Origin: Algoriphagus iocasae
GTDB taxonomy: Bacteria; Bacteroidota; Bacteroidia; Cytophagales; Cyclobacteriaceae
Assembly (NCBI RefSeq): GCF_014206875.1
Contig: NZ_JACIJO010000002.1
Location: 1,292,006-1,356,005, forward strand
DNA: 64,000 bases
Reading direction: 5' to 3'
Below, one piece after another: positions 34,989-44,649 of the stretch (within the stretch, counting starts at the first letter, position 1; the number at the start of each line of letters is the position of its first letter). A program made the translations under genes and the position numbers. The notes beneath the pieces were generated by a model. That model did no database searches. It saw nothing but the letters and a program-made list of their open reading frames with translations, and was not told the DNA's origin.

Positions 34989-36671
34989 ATGAAAAAAACA
35001 ATACTACTAATTCTATTCAGCATGAGTTTGCAATTGGTATCAGCCACCGAGCTGGTTCAAACCATTCAAACTTACCAGGCTGACTGGGGAGCATTGAGGA
35101 GATTATACACCAATACGCTATCTCTGGAATATTTTGATCGAATTGAGGAGTTTAACCAAGATTATCTTACAAACCTTCAAAAGCTGAATTATAACAATCT
35201 CTCTGAGGATGGAAAAATCGATTATGTGTTGTTCCGAAATTTTCTTGAAAAAGAGCTTGCTGAGCTCGCTTTAGAGAAGAAGGCATTTGAGGAAATATCT
35301 TCTGTGGTGGCATTTGGCGTTCCGTTGGAAGAATTTGTAGTTGGTAGAAGGAGAGCAAAAACGCCGGACTCCCAAGCTCTTGCTGCTACTTGGAATGAAG
35401 TGGCAAAAAAGGTAGATGCTCAAATAAAAAATCTTCCAAGTACTCCGAAATATACAAGTTGGCAAAAGGCAGATTTGGCAGCAGAAGCTGTGGAAACCTT
35501 GGATAGAGTAGTAGGAGAAGCTTATAACTATTATTATGATTATGATCCCATGTTTACCTGGTGGATGCCAGAACCTTGGAAAAAACTGGATGAAAGCATG
35601 AAAGCCTATGCCAAAGCTTTGCGCGAGCACTATACAAACTCTGTGAAAGATGATGGAAGTGGAATCATCGGAAAACCGATCGGAAGACAAGCTTTGCTCA
35701 ATCAATTAGCTTTCGAAATGATCGCCTATAGCCCTGAGGAATTGATAGCGGAAGCCGAAAAGCAATTTGAGTGGTGCGAAAAAGAAATGCTAAAAGCATC
35801 CAATGAATTGGGTTTCGGTGATGACTGGAAAGCAGCTTTGGAAATGGTGAAAGAAACCTATTTGCCAGCAGGAGAATGGCCAGCAGAGGTAATTCGATTG
35901 GCTGAAGAGGCGACGGATTATGTGGAAAGCAATGATTTGATCACGGTACCACCGATGGCAAAAGAAACTTGGAGAACGACAATGATTTCTGCAGAGCGTC
36001 AGCGGGTAAGTCCATTTTTCCTAGGTGGTGAGGTGATTCAGATTTCATATCCAACCTCCGAAATGAGCCATGAGGATAAAATGATGAGCATGAGAGGAAA
36101 TAATCCGCATTTCTCAAGAGCGACGGTGCAGCATGAGTTGATTCCGGGACATCATCTGCAGCAGTTTATGAATCAGCGAAATATGACCCACCGCAGAATG
36201 TTCGGAACGCCATTCTGGACGGAAGGATGGGCACTTTATTGGGAATTTGTGCTTTGGGATAGAGGATTCCCAAGAGATGCAAAAGATAAAGTAGGAATGT
36301 TGTTTTGGAGGATGCACCGTTGTGCAAGAATTATCTTCTCTTTAAACTACCACTTGGAAAAGATGACTCCTCAGGAATGCATAGACTTGCTAGTTGATAA
36401 GGTAGGACATGAGCGAGCCAATGCCGAAGCTGAAGTAAGAAGATCTTTTGAAGGAAGATATGGACCTCTTTACCAGATTGCCTATATGATCGGAGCTTTG
36501 GAGATTTACTCTATGAGAGATGAAATGGTGAATTCAGGCAAGATGGGAGAGAAGGAATTTCACGATCTGATCATGAGCCAAAATGCCATGCCGATTGAAA
36601 TTTTGAGGGCGAAAGTCACAGGAAATCCTTTAAAAAAGGATCACAAAGCCAGCTGGAAATTTCTGGATTGA
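34989..36671 (+). CDS. DUF885-family secreted putative metallopeptidase
   Basis: A 560-residue protein with a signal peptide (MKKTILLILFSMSLQLVSA). The body matches the DUF885 family: helical N-terminal half (YFDRIEEFNQDYLTNLQKLN), MFTWWMPEPWKKLDESMKAY, the zinc-like motif ATVQHELIPGHHLQ (His382, Glu383, His388 or 389) and FWTEGWALYWEFVLWDRGF, which offers a further glutamate ligand. These proteins resemble thermolysin-like or M32-like helical metallopeptidases; specificity is unknown. It is divergent from the ABC ATPase, which could share regulation, and it is closed by a strong terminator. Confidence 0.87.
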   Translation: MKKTILLILFSMSLQLVSATELVQTIQTYQADWGALRRLYTNTLSLEYFDRIEEFNQDYLTNLQKLNYNNLSEDGKIDYVLFRNFLEKELAELALEKKAFEEISSVVAFGVPLEEFVVGRRRAKTPDSQALAATWNEVAKKVDAQIKNLPSTPKYTSWQKADLAAEAVETLDRVVGEAYNYYYDYDPMFTWWMPEPWKKLDESMKAYAKALREHYTNSVKDDGSGIIGKPIGRQALLNQLAFEMIAYSPEELIAEAEKQFEWCEKEMLKASNELGFGDDWKAALEMVKETYLPAGEWPAEVIRLAEEATDYVESNDLITVPPMAKETWRTTMISAERQRVSPFFLGGEVIQISYPTSEMSHEDKMMSMRGNNPHFSRATVQHELIPGHHLQQFMNQRNMTHRRMFGTPFWTEGWALYWEFVLWDRGFPRDAKDKVGMLFWRMHRCARIIFSLNYHLEKMTPQECIDLLVDKVGHERANAEAEVRRSFEGRYGPLYQIAYMIGALEIYSMRDEMVNSGKMGEKEFHDLIMSQNAMPIEILRAKVTGNPLKKDHKASWKFLD

Positions 36672-36690
36672 TAGAGGTCCTAAACAAAAA

Positions 36691-36719
36691 AAAGGAACCC
36701 AATATTGGGTTCCTTTTTT
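36691..36719. terminator. Bidirectional terminator after DUF885
   Basis: GGAACCCAATATTGGGTTCC (36694-36713) is a perfect palindrome with A-rich sequence before and T-rich sequence after. It serves both the DUF885 gene and the converging gene at 36741. Confidence 0.92.
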
Positions 36720-36740
36720 AATTCCAATCAACCAAATAAT

Positions 36741-37550
36741 TTACTTAGGTTCGTTTTTTAGCTTGATGACTACTACGCCATTTTCAGCCTTTTTTCCGAA
36801 TTTCTCAATTGCTTTTTCACCTTTTAATACCTCCATACTTTGGATGTCTTTTGGATCAATGTTTTCGAAACCCTTCACTTCTTTCATGCCATCTTTGGTG
36901 TCGATATAAAAAAGCGGCTTCTCATTTTCATCCGCTCCAGCAACCATGACAGATACTTTTGGACTATATGAACCATTTCCATATGCTTTAGCTTTATCAC
37001 TATCCCAAGTCACAACATAGCCAGGCTTTCCTACTTTTAAATTACTTTCATTGACGCTAGTTGCTATGGCACTTCCTGAAGTATAACCGCGGACACTAGT
37101 AGCTGAGGCTCCATCTTTCACTATGAAAAAGCTATTTTTCTGAAGCATCTTTTGCTGCTCCTCAGTGAGTTCGTTTTTGATAGCCACCAAATTATCAAGC
37201 TGCATTTTTTTCAATTGGTTTTCTAGCTTTAGGACGGTATCCATCTGCTTTTGAACAGCAACTTGGTCAATTTTTGGTAAGTTGAGTAGGTTTTTCAGTT
37301 TGGTAGTAGCTTCATCAAGGTCCCACTTTATCGTGCTGAATTCACCGGCATTTTTGCTGTAGGCTTTTTTAATGTTTGCAACCTGAGCATCCGTCAGATC
37401 AAGTTCCTCACGCATTCCCATTACCTTGTCTGCAGAATATAGATTTCTTTGAAATAAATCCTGCCCTGGTCCTGGTCCAATGGAAGTAGCTATTTGTCCC
37501 TGAGCGATTCCTGCGCTCAATAGGAAAAAAAGAATTAGTACATGTTTCAT
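36741..37550 (-). CDS. Spy/CpxP-like periplasmic protein with C-terminal TonB-plug-like segment
   Basis: A 269-residue protein with a signal peptide (ending AQGQ, residue 19). Residues about 45-140 are helical with two LTxxQ-like motifs (LDLTDAQVANIKKAY and ELTEEQQKMLQKN) and a heptad-rich middle, as in Spy/CpxP-type periplasmic chaperones or metal sensors. The C-terminus (IDPKDIQSMEVLKGEKAIEK, then FGKKAENGVVVIKLK) is the end of a TonB-receptor plug domain. The combination is unusual. It sits 13 bases after the anti-sigma gene, so it is probably part of the sigma/anti-sigma operon and may sense envelope state; that is inference. Confidence 0.75.
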   Translation of the reverse strand: MKHVLILFFLLSAGIAQGQIATSIGPGPGQDLFQRNLYSADKVMGMREELDLTDAQVANIKKAYSKNAGEFSTIKWDLDEATTKLKNLLNLPKIDQVAVQKQMDTVLKLENQLKKMQLDNLVAIKNELTEEQQKMLQKNSFFIVKDGASATSVRGYTSGSAIATSVNESNLKVGKPGYVVTWDSDKAKAYGNGSYSPKVSVMVAGADENEKPLFYIDTKDGMKEVKGFENIDPKDIQSMEVLKGEKAIEKFGKKAENGVVVIKLKNEPK

Positions 37551-37563
37551 AAAATAAGTTGGT

Positions 37564-37875
37564 TTAGTAATCTGTCAATAATGAGGCTGTAGGGGACTCC
37601 CATACATCCAAATAGGCTTTTTCTTCGATGATGAACTCCTGTTCATTGTTGTCTCCTTCCTGAAGTGTGATAATTAACACTTCATTAGGTCCTTCAGGCA
37701 AAGGTTGAGGTTCTTGCATGATTAACCCCAATAAAGCCAATGAGGCTGCTATCCCTGCTGGTATCCAAAGATTGAATTTTCGTGTTTTGACTTCCGGAAA
37801 AGCTGGGATGTCTAACTGCTCATCTTGCTTTTTCATCTGATCAAAAAACCGCTCTAATTGTTCGTCATTTTCCAT
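37564..37875 (-). CDS. Putative anti-sigma factor, single-TM
   Basis: A 103-residue protein with a short acidic and charged cytoplasmic start (MENDEQLERFFDQMKKQDEQ), one transmembrane segment (about 32-48, LWIPAGIAASLALLGLIM) and a short periplasmic tail. No family is recognised by sequence, but the gene overlaps the end of an ECF sigma gene by 11 bases. That is the usual arrangement for membrane anti-sigma factors in Bacteroidota. It would hold the sigma factor at the membrane until signalled. A canonical FecR periplasmic domain is absent. Confidence 0.7.
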   Translation of the reverse strand: MENDEQLERFFDQMKKQDEQLDIPAFPEVKTRKFNLWIPAGIAASLALLGLIMQEPQPLPEGPNEVLIITLQEGDNNEQEFIIEEKAYLDVWESPTASLLTDY

Positions 37876-38359
37876 AATCTTCCTGGATTTGAACTTTCGT
37901 AATTAATTCTTTCAGTTTCTTTTTCCCGCGATCATAATGCGTGCGGGCTGTCCCAATACCGATTTGTAATATTTCAGCACTTTGGGCAATGGTCATTTGA
38001 TGGTAAAAAACCATCAAAATCACTTCGCGTTGCATCTCTGGGAGCCGATTGATGATTGCCTCATAATCTGTGGCGTCAATTTCCTCCGGGATGTCAATAG
38101 GATCGTAGGTTTCGGAAATGGACACTACCTTTCCTGCTTTTCGCAGTTCATCAATCGCCGTATATCTGATGATGGAGAAAAGCCAGGTTTTTGCTTTTGA
38201 AGTATCCTTTAGCTTTGCTTGCCCTTCCAAAATCTTCAGATAGGATTGTTGTAAAACATCCTTTGCGAGATCATCATCAAATGAACAGCATTGCCTAGAC
38301 CACAGGTATGCATCCCGATGGTGAACTTTGAGGATATGATCTAGCTGGCTCCGATTCAT
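37865..38359 (-). CDS. ECF RNA polymerase sigma factor
   Basis: A 164-residue sigma-70 family protein. Region 2 (about 15-80) includes DDLAKDVLQQSYLKILEGQ and AKTWLFSIIRYTAIDELRK. Region 4 (about 100-155) includes LPEMQREVILMVFYHQMTIA and QSAEILQIGIGTARTHYDRGKKKL, a helix-turn-helix for the -35 element. The linker carries an acidic patch (DPIDIPEEIDATDYEA). It overlaps the putative anti-sigma gene. Its regulon is unknown, but the same-strand genes around it encode plug-domain proteins and a barrel protein. Confidence 0.92.
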   Translation of the reverse strand: MNRSQLDHILKVHHRDAYLWSRQCCSFDDDLAKDVLQQSYLKILEGQAKLKDTSKAKTWLFSIIRYTAIDELRKAGKVVSISETYDPIDIPEEIDATDYEAIINRLPEMQREVILMVFYHQMTIAQSAEILQIGIGTARTHYDRGKKKLKELITKVQIQEDYGK

Positions 38360-38445
38360 TTACATAGGTTAGTCGGACAAGGTCTTCAATATATGACATC
38401 GAAGTGAAAAAAAATTAAATAAGGTGAAACTCAGCGATGTGAGAA

Positions 38446-39129
38446 TCAATTTGTCGGTTTTTGATTTTTAGATTCTCTAATTCGGAAAAGGTAGGCCAAA
38501 GTGAATTCCAGAGTGGTGAAATTTAAATCAAAAATGCGTTCCTGAGATTCTGGATTTGTAAAATCATATCCAAAACGAACTTCCCCCGCAAGAGTACTTT
38601 TTCCGAAAAGCTTGGAAATACCTGCTCCAGCAGTGAGGCCGTACATCAATTTTTTTGGCTTATCATCTGCTCCTCCATACGTCGGGATTTCTGGGGGAGA
38701 GCTTTCAGAAAACTCCCGGATCACATCATCTGCGCTAATCAGGTATCCTAAATGTGGACCGAATTTGATTTGAAATCTTCCGGATCTTCCAGCGTAAAAA
38801 CTTGCAAGTATTGGGATTTTCAAATAATCTAGTTGCGTCTCATTGATTGAAATAACTCCTTCTGTATCTGCAATAGATTGTCTGAAACCGGTAGAAAGGT
38901 ATTGAATGTTCAGTTCCACTCCTGCGTTTTTTGCATTGTAGTGTTCTACAACGAAAGCGAAAGTCGGTGCCGCTAGACCATCTACAGAGATGCTTCTGAT
39001 GTTTAATGCCGGAATGTATGAAAAGGAGGAAGTGGTATAACCTCCTTTGATCCCAATACTTGTCTGGGCTTTTATTGAAAAGGAGCTGATCATGATAATC
39101 AACACCAAAATGATTCGGTTCATGGTCAA
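38446..39129 (-). CDS. PorT-like outer-membrane beta-barrel protein
   Basis: A 227-residue protein with a signal peptide (ending SIKAQ, residue 22). The remainder is of the outer-membrane-beta-barrel type common in Bacteroidota: SIGIKGGYTTSSFSYIPAL, VELNIQYLSTGFRQSIAD, LDYLKIPILASFYAGRSGRF, QIKFGPHLGYLISADDVI and a terminal strand ending TLEFTLAYLFRIRE. It lies 29 bases after a plug-domain gene on the same strand and could be in the same transcript. PorT-like proteins are named for fold; the role is unknown. Confidence 0.82.
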   Translation of the reverse strand: MTMNRIILVLIIMISSFSIKAQTSIGIKGGYTTSSFSYIPALNIRSISVDGLAAPTFAFVVEHYNAKNAGVELNIQYLSTGFRQSIADTEGVISINETQLDYLKIPILASFYAGRSGRFQIKFGPHLGYLISADDVIREFSESSPPEIPTYGGADDKPKKLMYGLTAGAGISKLFGKSTLAGEVRFGYDFTNPESQERIFDLNFTTLEFTLAYLFRIRESKNQKPTN

Positions 39130-39158
39130 AATTAAAGAAATCCGCTTAGCCCCCGCAA

Positions 39159-41924
39159 TTATTTTGCATTGATCGTAAAGGTGCCTGACAATCCTCGACC
39201 ATTGACAGTTAATCCTTTCACAGAAACAGTCATCGGGCCAGCTTGATCATTGGTATAGAATGAAATGGTTACAGTGCCATTATCATCGGTCACCAGATAT
39301 GGATTCCAATAAAGAGTCTGTCTTTTATCTTCAAAGTTCGGGTCATTTTCCTGAGAATAGTCTACTACAAACATTGGATTATAGGTGGAATACCCTTCGA
39401 CCATAAATGAATTTAAACCAGCACCGGCCATTGGATTCACCGCATTTGGATCATATTCTTTCAGGTATACTGCAATCACTCCATTTCTTCCCTGATCCCC
39501 AAGCATAGGAACTGTCCGAGTCACTATTTCTACTCGTTCAATGTCATTGACATTAATGCTCCGTAAATTATCTGCCGCTGTAGTTGCTCCAGTTTGAGCC
39601 ATAATACCTCCATTGACCATCACCAGAGGTTCTAGACTACCGCCAACAGAAGCTCCTCCACCTCGCAACCTAATTTGTTGCTGTCCGGTAGCCCCAACCA
39701 AAGTAACTCGCATTCCTGGGACATTTCCCGCAAGACTATTGACCAGATCAACCGAATTGCCCGTAGCCATTAATTTGTCTCCCTCTACGATGTAGTTCGG
39801 TTTTCCATAAATCGCCTGCTTTTCGTCTTTTTCGGTTTCTTCTTCCTCTACTATTTCTTCAGGAACTTCCTCCGCCTCCACTATTGGATAAATGGAGTTG
39901 GAAACAGTTTCTTTTTTAGGAAAATAAGCATCAGTAGGTAAGGTGATCGGAGCCTTCAGATCATCTAGTAATTTCACAGTTCCTTCAGGATTTCCTTTTT
40001 TGTCAGTAGACTGAAAATCTAATTTCATAGGCCCGTAAAATTCCATTTCTTCCATCGTGAATTCTCCATCACGGTTTGATTCCAGATTCACCATGCCTTG
40101 AAAATCATTTACAAAAGCTGTTACAGAAGAAGAAATTGGTTTTCCTTTATCATCTGTAACAAAGCCTTTGACAGAAAGGGATTTCTCAACCGGATAGGAA
40201 AAACGATCCAGTCCTAGACTAGCTGGAATAGATTCCAGCATCAAAGATTGGTTAATGTCTAGGGATTCTTTGATTGGAATAATCTGATTTTGGTCTGTGA
40301 CAGAAACAGATATGTTAGCAGCTGTCGGCATTTGTTTATCCGTTAAAGTTTTGATGGTTATGGTGACTTTTTCCCTTTTTCCATAAGAATCTTTATCTGC
40401 TTTTACAGTAATGCCATTTGTTTCCGGAAGCTCCGAAGCCTCAAACTCCACAACACGCTGATATGGATCCAAAATGCTGACAGACTTGAGGAAATAATGG
40501 TTGGGGCCATAATTTTTTTGCCAGTTGGTATACGCACGGAGAAAGTAATCTTCCTGAGAAAGTGTGTCAGGCAAAGAGAAGTTTCCTACTGCTATTCCAT
40601 CGCGAATCGGCAATTTTTTAGCAATTATTAGATCTCTGTTTTTATTGATGACTTCGACATGTAGGACTTTACTTAGTTCATCTCTGAGGTAAGGATTTCC
40701 ATAATTAAAATATCCTTTTAGATAAATCTGGTCGCCAGCATAGTAATATGGTTTGTCCGTGTGGAGGTATACTTTTTCCTGAAAATTGGCTGCAGTTCTA
40801 TCCATATTTTGGAGCATGATGGCTTTCTCGGCATCATAATCCAATGGGAGTAAAGTAGAAATCCGCTTTCGGTCCATATCTCCAGAAAAGACCAGATCTT
40901 GCGGATTCATCACCATTCCGTTTTCCTTCACGCGAACCGTGTTTTTATTCACTTCAAGCCAGGAAACAGGGTAGGGAGCATCTTTGTAGGTATTGACCTG
41001 AGAATAACCTTTTTGATAGTGGATCTCAATTCTACCTTTCATGTTGATCAGGTATTCTCCGGGTTTATTTGGCGCAGGAGTAATCAAATTATCCGGCTTA
41101 TAGGGCACCACCGATTTGCCGAGTTCATTAGCGAAAATATCAGAGCGCATGTTCATGGAAGGAGATCCTCCGGCTTTGTCTCCGTAAAGAAAAAATCCTT
41201 CTTTTTCCTGATCTCCCGTGATCATTGCCCGAAACATATTCATAGGAGATTTTCGATAGATTTCTGCTCTGTTATTTTCCCAGGTAGTTCTTTGTTCCTC
41301 TGATTCTGGTTTCATTTCCTCGAATCTTGCTGCTCCGGCAATTCTGTAATTGGTTGGGGAATCAAAAAAATCTTTGAGGTCAAAGCTGATCTTGTAGCCG
41401 AGATAATTATTGACGATTTCTAAAGGAATGCCTGCGGTGGCTTTGAACGTGTTTTTTTCTTCACTTTCAGGAAAGTCAATTACCCAAGGATTTTCGATGG
41501 TGGATTTGCTGGCGATTTCATCATTGCCAAGGAATAGATTCTCAAATTTTCTCAGATCTCTTTCCCAGCTTTTATCCCTGGAAGCTTTGATTTCTACATC
41601 ACTCAGCTCTTGAGCAAAAGGCTTCATGTTTAAGGTTACCGTCGAAGTTCCTCCGGGATTCAAAGTAATTTTTTTTGTCTCGGCCACATAGCCTATAAAA
41701 GAAAAACCTATTTCCAAAGGACCTGGCTCAAGGTTTGGCAGGGAATATTTTCCATCCATGTCAGTGACAGTCGCGATGGTTGTGTTGTTGATAAAAACAT
41801 TACAAAAAGGCAAAGTCTCTCCTGTTTCCGCGTCTTTTACTACACCGGTGACAGTTCCAGTTTGGGCCAGAATTAAAAAATTGACTCCAAGAAGAAGTAG
41901 GAAAGTGAATAAAACTTGTTTCAT
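39159..41924 (-). CDS. Exported carboxypeptidase-regulatory/MG2/TonB-plug protein, copy A
   Basis: The start is placed at 41924, where a signal peptide begins (MKQVLFTFLLLLGVNFLILA); the frame upstream overlaps the neighbour's end. The product has 921 residues. The order of parts is a CarboxypepD_reg-like fold (GVVKDAETGETLPFCNVFIN), a middle region, a macroglobulin MG2-type domain (VYLHTDKPYYYAGDQIYLKG near 405), beta domains, and near residues 735-840 a TonB-plug segment with DLVNSLAGNVPGMRV, IRLRGGG and DIERVEIVTRTVPMLGDQGR. No 22-strand receptor barrel follows. It may scaffold or sense at the outer membrane. It is a clear paralogue of the next gene. Confidence 0.85.
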   Translation of the reverse strand: MKQVLFTFLLLLGVNFLILAQTGTVTGVVKDAETGETLPFCNVFINNTTIATVTDMDGKYSLPNLEPGPLEIGFSFIGYVAETKKITLNPGGTSTVTLNMKPFAQELSDVEIKASRDKSWERDLRKFENLFLGNDEIASKSTIENPWVIDFPESEEKNTFKATAGIPLEIVNNYLGYKISFDLKDFFDSPTNYRIAGAARFEEMKPESEEQRTTWENNRAEIYRKSPMNMFRAMITGDQEKEGFFLYGDKAGGSPSMNMRSDIFANELGKSVVPYKPDNLITPAPNKPGEYLINMKGRIEIHYQKGYSQVNTYKDAPYPVSWLEVNKNTVRVKENGMVMNPQDLVFSGDMDRKRISTLLPLDYDAEKAIMLQNMDRTAANFQEKVYLHTDKPYYYAGDQIYLKGYFNYGNPYLRDELSKVLHVEVINKNRDLIIAKKLPIRDGIAVGNFSLPDTLSQEDYFLRAYTNWQKNYGPNHYFLKSVSILDPYQRVVEFEASELPETNGITVKADKDSYGKREKVTITIKTLTDKQMPTAANISVSVTDQNQIIPIKESLDINQSLMLESIPASLGLDRFSYPVEKSLSVKGFVTDDKGKPISSSVTAFVNDFQGMVNLESNRDGEFTMEEMEFYGPMKLDFQSTDKKGNPEGTVKLLDDLKAPITLPTDAYFPKKETVSNSIYPIVEAEEVPEEIVEEEETEKDEKQAIYGKPNYIVEGDKLMATGNSVDLVNSLAGNVPGMRVTLVGATGQQQIRLRGGGASVGGSLEPLVMVNGGIMAQTGATTAADNLRSINVNDIERVEIVTRTVPMLGDQGRNGVIAVYLKEYDPNAVNPMAGAGLNSFMVEGYSTYNPMFVVDYSQENDPNFEDKRQTLYWNPYLVTDDNGTVTISFYTNDQAGPMTVSVKGLTVNGRGLSGTFTINAK

Positions 41925-41958
41925 ATAATTACTTTGATCTATACGTTTTAAAAATATT

Positions 41959-44619
41959 CTATTGTTGATTAATGACGAATTTACCTTCAACTGGTTGTCC
42001 ATCAGCAGTAATGCCCTTTATTTCTATCCACATTGGACCACCGGAAAGAGAGCTTTTAAATGTTACTTTTTGGGAAAGTACGTCTTCTGAAGTTATGATT
42101 TCCGGATTCCAATAAAGAGTAGGTTTGAGACCTCTCAAAAGTGGTTCTTGGGCTTGGGCTTCGATAACAGTTTCAAATTTCTTCAATTTAGGAAATCCTG
42201 AAAGCTTGAAAGGTTTAAAGCTATTTGACATTGCTTCGTTGGCTTCTTCTAATTCAGCCCCGGATTTCATGATAAATGAAATGATGCCATTTCTACCTCC
42301 TTCGCCAAGCATGGAAACAGTTCTTTTGATTACTTCCACCCGCTTGATGGCAAAAACATTAATTCCTGCGATAATATCTGTGGCTGTTCTGCCACTGGCA
42401 CTGCCTCCTCCTATCATAGGACCAGAAGGTGGGTTTATAGGTACACCATCGATCATGATTAATGGTTCACCGCCATTTCGAAAACTGATGGAAGGAGGCG
42501 TACCCGAAACATTCATTCCAGCTACCTGACCTGCCAAAAGGTAAATGAATTGAGAAGTGCTTCCATTTAGGGGCAAGGTTGCAGGATCGACAGAATTGTC
42601 TGGCTCTCCATAAACCATAGGCCCTACAGGATCGGTCTTTTCTTCATTGATAACAAATTCATCCAATAAGATTTCGCCCTGTTGCATATTTTCCTGAATC
42701 TCTTTTGCTGTCAAAGAAGCGGTTTGTGTGCTTGTCATTTCAGGAAATTGAAACTGGCTCAAATCTCTTCCTGTTGGAAAATTCTGAATTTCTAAATCTA
42801 TATTCCTGATTGGAAGAGCATCTTTATTTTTTGCTTGAATAGCTATTTCAAATTCATCATCGAATGTAAGGTTTGGAATCGTAAAGACCCCATCCTTACT
42901 GACTTCGAATTTTTCAATGTTTTCCATGCTGTTAATCAGCGCTGTGACATCTCCTTCTACAGGATTGTTATTTTCATCTTTGATTTCACCTATGGCAGTG
43001 AAACGTGTTTCCAAAGGATAGGTGAAATCTTTTAAATCTGCATTTGGCGCAACTGGTGGAAGTTGGAATTCTTCATCCATAGAAATTCTGGACTCCAAAG
43101 GAACAGCCTGATTTAGATCCAAAACACTGATGGATAAATCTGCGGAAACCGGCTTGCCATTCTTGTCTCTCACCATGATGTTTAAATTGACATCTTCTCC
43201 CGCCGAATAGGTTTGTTTATCCGAAAAAATGGAAACTCCACTTGATATCGGTGCAGGCATTGAAACCGCTGGTTTTATGCTTGGGTCATGAACCTGTATA
43301 GGAAGATAAAAACTGGATTCATCTCCGTAATTCAAGCTCCAAGAAGTATAAGCTCTCAAGATGTAATTTTTCTGATTCAACGCTATTGGTAAAAAAATGG
43401 AGCCCATACTTTTGCCCGAAATAATTGGGAAAACCTGATGATATTCTTGGTATCCGGTTGTATCGAGGATTTCTACATGGAGAACTTTGCTGAGTTCATC
43501 TGCTAATAAGGGATTGGAATAAATCATATTAGCTTTAAAAAATAAAGTCTCTCCCCTCAAGTAATGTTTTCTGTCTGTTTGCAGGAAGACTTTTTCCTGC
43601 ATGACCTGCGCATTTTTTTCTACGTTGGAAAGCTTTAAGATTTTCTCACTATTGAAATTCAGTGGCAGTTTGTCAAATGGATGTATCTTCTCAAAATTAC
43701 CGCCTAATATCAATTTTTCTTCAAAAACAGGGCTTCCCTCAGCTCTCAAAGCCAGATCCTCACCCGAATAACTCAAGCTTCCTTTGCCATCGATTTGCAG
43801 TGGGTGGTTAAATTTCAATAGATATTCTCCAGGAAATTTCCCAAAAGAGACCTCAGCCGAGCTTTCTCCGGAGGAACTATTCAATTCTCCTGTTAGCATT
43901 TGCCGTAAATAGAATTCTGGGGAAATACTGAGGATTTTTTCCCGGATCGAAGTTCGTTCCGAAATAAGTTCTGGGACCTCATTGATCAGGTCCAAAAATG
44001 TCAAGGAGATATTTTCATTTAAAATTGGTTGACCGATTTCAAAAGGTTTTAAAAGATAGAGGGTGTATAAAAATCCGGTTTGGTCATTTACAAAAATCAG
44101 GTAATCTTCCGAATTGACTAAGGTGCTTTTGGAATTTTCCATTTCGGAAAAAATCAATGCCTCTGGGTTCAAAAACCTGATTTGATCTTTAAATTGGCTT
44201 CCTGAATAAAAGGAGGTCAAAAACTCTTCGATAAGTTTTTCCCGTTTTTTATCGGATAAATTGAGTCTGTTTATACCTTGCTCAGGTAATGGTTTAAGCA
44301 GAATTTCTAATTTTGAATTGCCATTCTTTTTGACTAGAATGCTTTCATGCTGCATTTCAAAGCCTTCCTTTTTTGCAGAGATTTCCCACCTTCCATCGGA
44401 GATATTAGCGATTGAAAATCCTCCCAAAGAATCAGTAAAGGATTGAAATGTCGAATTGGCTATAAAAACATGCGCGTCTTTCAAAGGCTTGCCTGTAGTT
44501 CCATCTTTCACTATTCCCGTGAAAATGACGTTTTGAGCAGAAATATTTCCAGGGAAAGCGGTTAGAGAAAAAATTAACAGGAGTAAAAAAGAATATGAAA
44601 AATAGATATTACGTCGCAT
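41959..44619 (-). CDS. Exported carboxypeptidase-regulatory/MG2/TonB-plug protein, copy B
   Basis: The start at 44619 begins the signal peptide (MRRNIYFSYSFLLLLIFSL, ending ISAQ). The product has 886 residues with the same order of parts as copy A: FTGIVKDGTTGKPLKDAHVF, an MG2-type domain (KVFLQTDRKHYLRGETLFFK), beta domains, then a plug segment (FIYLLAGQVAGMNVSGTPPS, ISFRNGGEPLIMIDG and KRVEVIKRTVSMLGEGGRNG). Both end in a short beta domain (TLYWNPEIITSEDVLSQKVT). Divergence from A is substantial, so the duplication is old. It lies 34 bases upstream of copy A on the same strand. The function is unknown. Confidence 0.85.
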   Translation of the reverse strand: MRRNIYFSYSFLLLLIFSLTAFPGNISAQNVIFTGIVKDGTTGKPLKDAHVFIANSTFQSFTDSLGGFSIANISDGRWEISAKKEGFEMQHESILVKKNGNSKLEILLKPLPEQGINRLNLSDKKREKLIEEFLTSFYSGSQFKDQIRFLNPEALIFSEMENSKSTLVNSEDYLIFVNDQTGFLYTLYLLKPFEIGQPILNENISLTFLDLINEVPELISERTSIREKILSISPEFYLRQMLTGELNSSSGESSAEVSFGKFPGEYLLKFNHPLQIDGKGSLSYSGEDLALRAEGSPVFEEKLILGGNFEKIHPFDKLPLNFNSEKILKLSNVEKNAQVMQEKVFLQTDRKHYLRGETLFFKANMIYSNPLLADELSKVLHVEILDTTGYQEYHQVFPIISGKSMGSIFLPIALNQKNYILRAYTSWSLNYGDESSFYLPIQVHDPSIKPAVSMPAPISSGVSIFSDKQTYSAGEDVNLNIMVRDKNGKPVSADLSISVLDLNQAVPLESRISMDEEFQLPPVAPNADLKDFTYPLETRFTAIGEIKDENNNPVEGDVTALINSMENIEKFEVSKDGVFTIPNLTFDDEFEIAIQAKNKDALPIRNIDLEIQNFPTGRDLSQFQFPEMTSTQTASLTAKEIQENMQQGEILLDEFVINEEKTDPVGPMVYGEPDNSVDPATLPLNGSTSQFIYLLAGQVAGMNVSGTPPSISFRNGGEPLIMIDGVPINPPSGPMIGGGSASGRTATDIIAGINVFAIKRVEVIKRTVSMLGEGGRNGIISFIMKSGAELEEANEAMSNSFKPFKLSGFPKLKKFETVIEAQAQEPLLRGLKPTLYWNPEIITSEDVLSQKVTFKSSLSGGPMWIEIKGITADGQPVEGKFVINQQ

Positions 44620-44649
44620 TACTAAGTTTTCGTTTTCTAAATAAAACAA

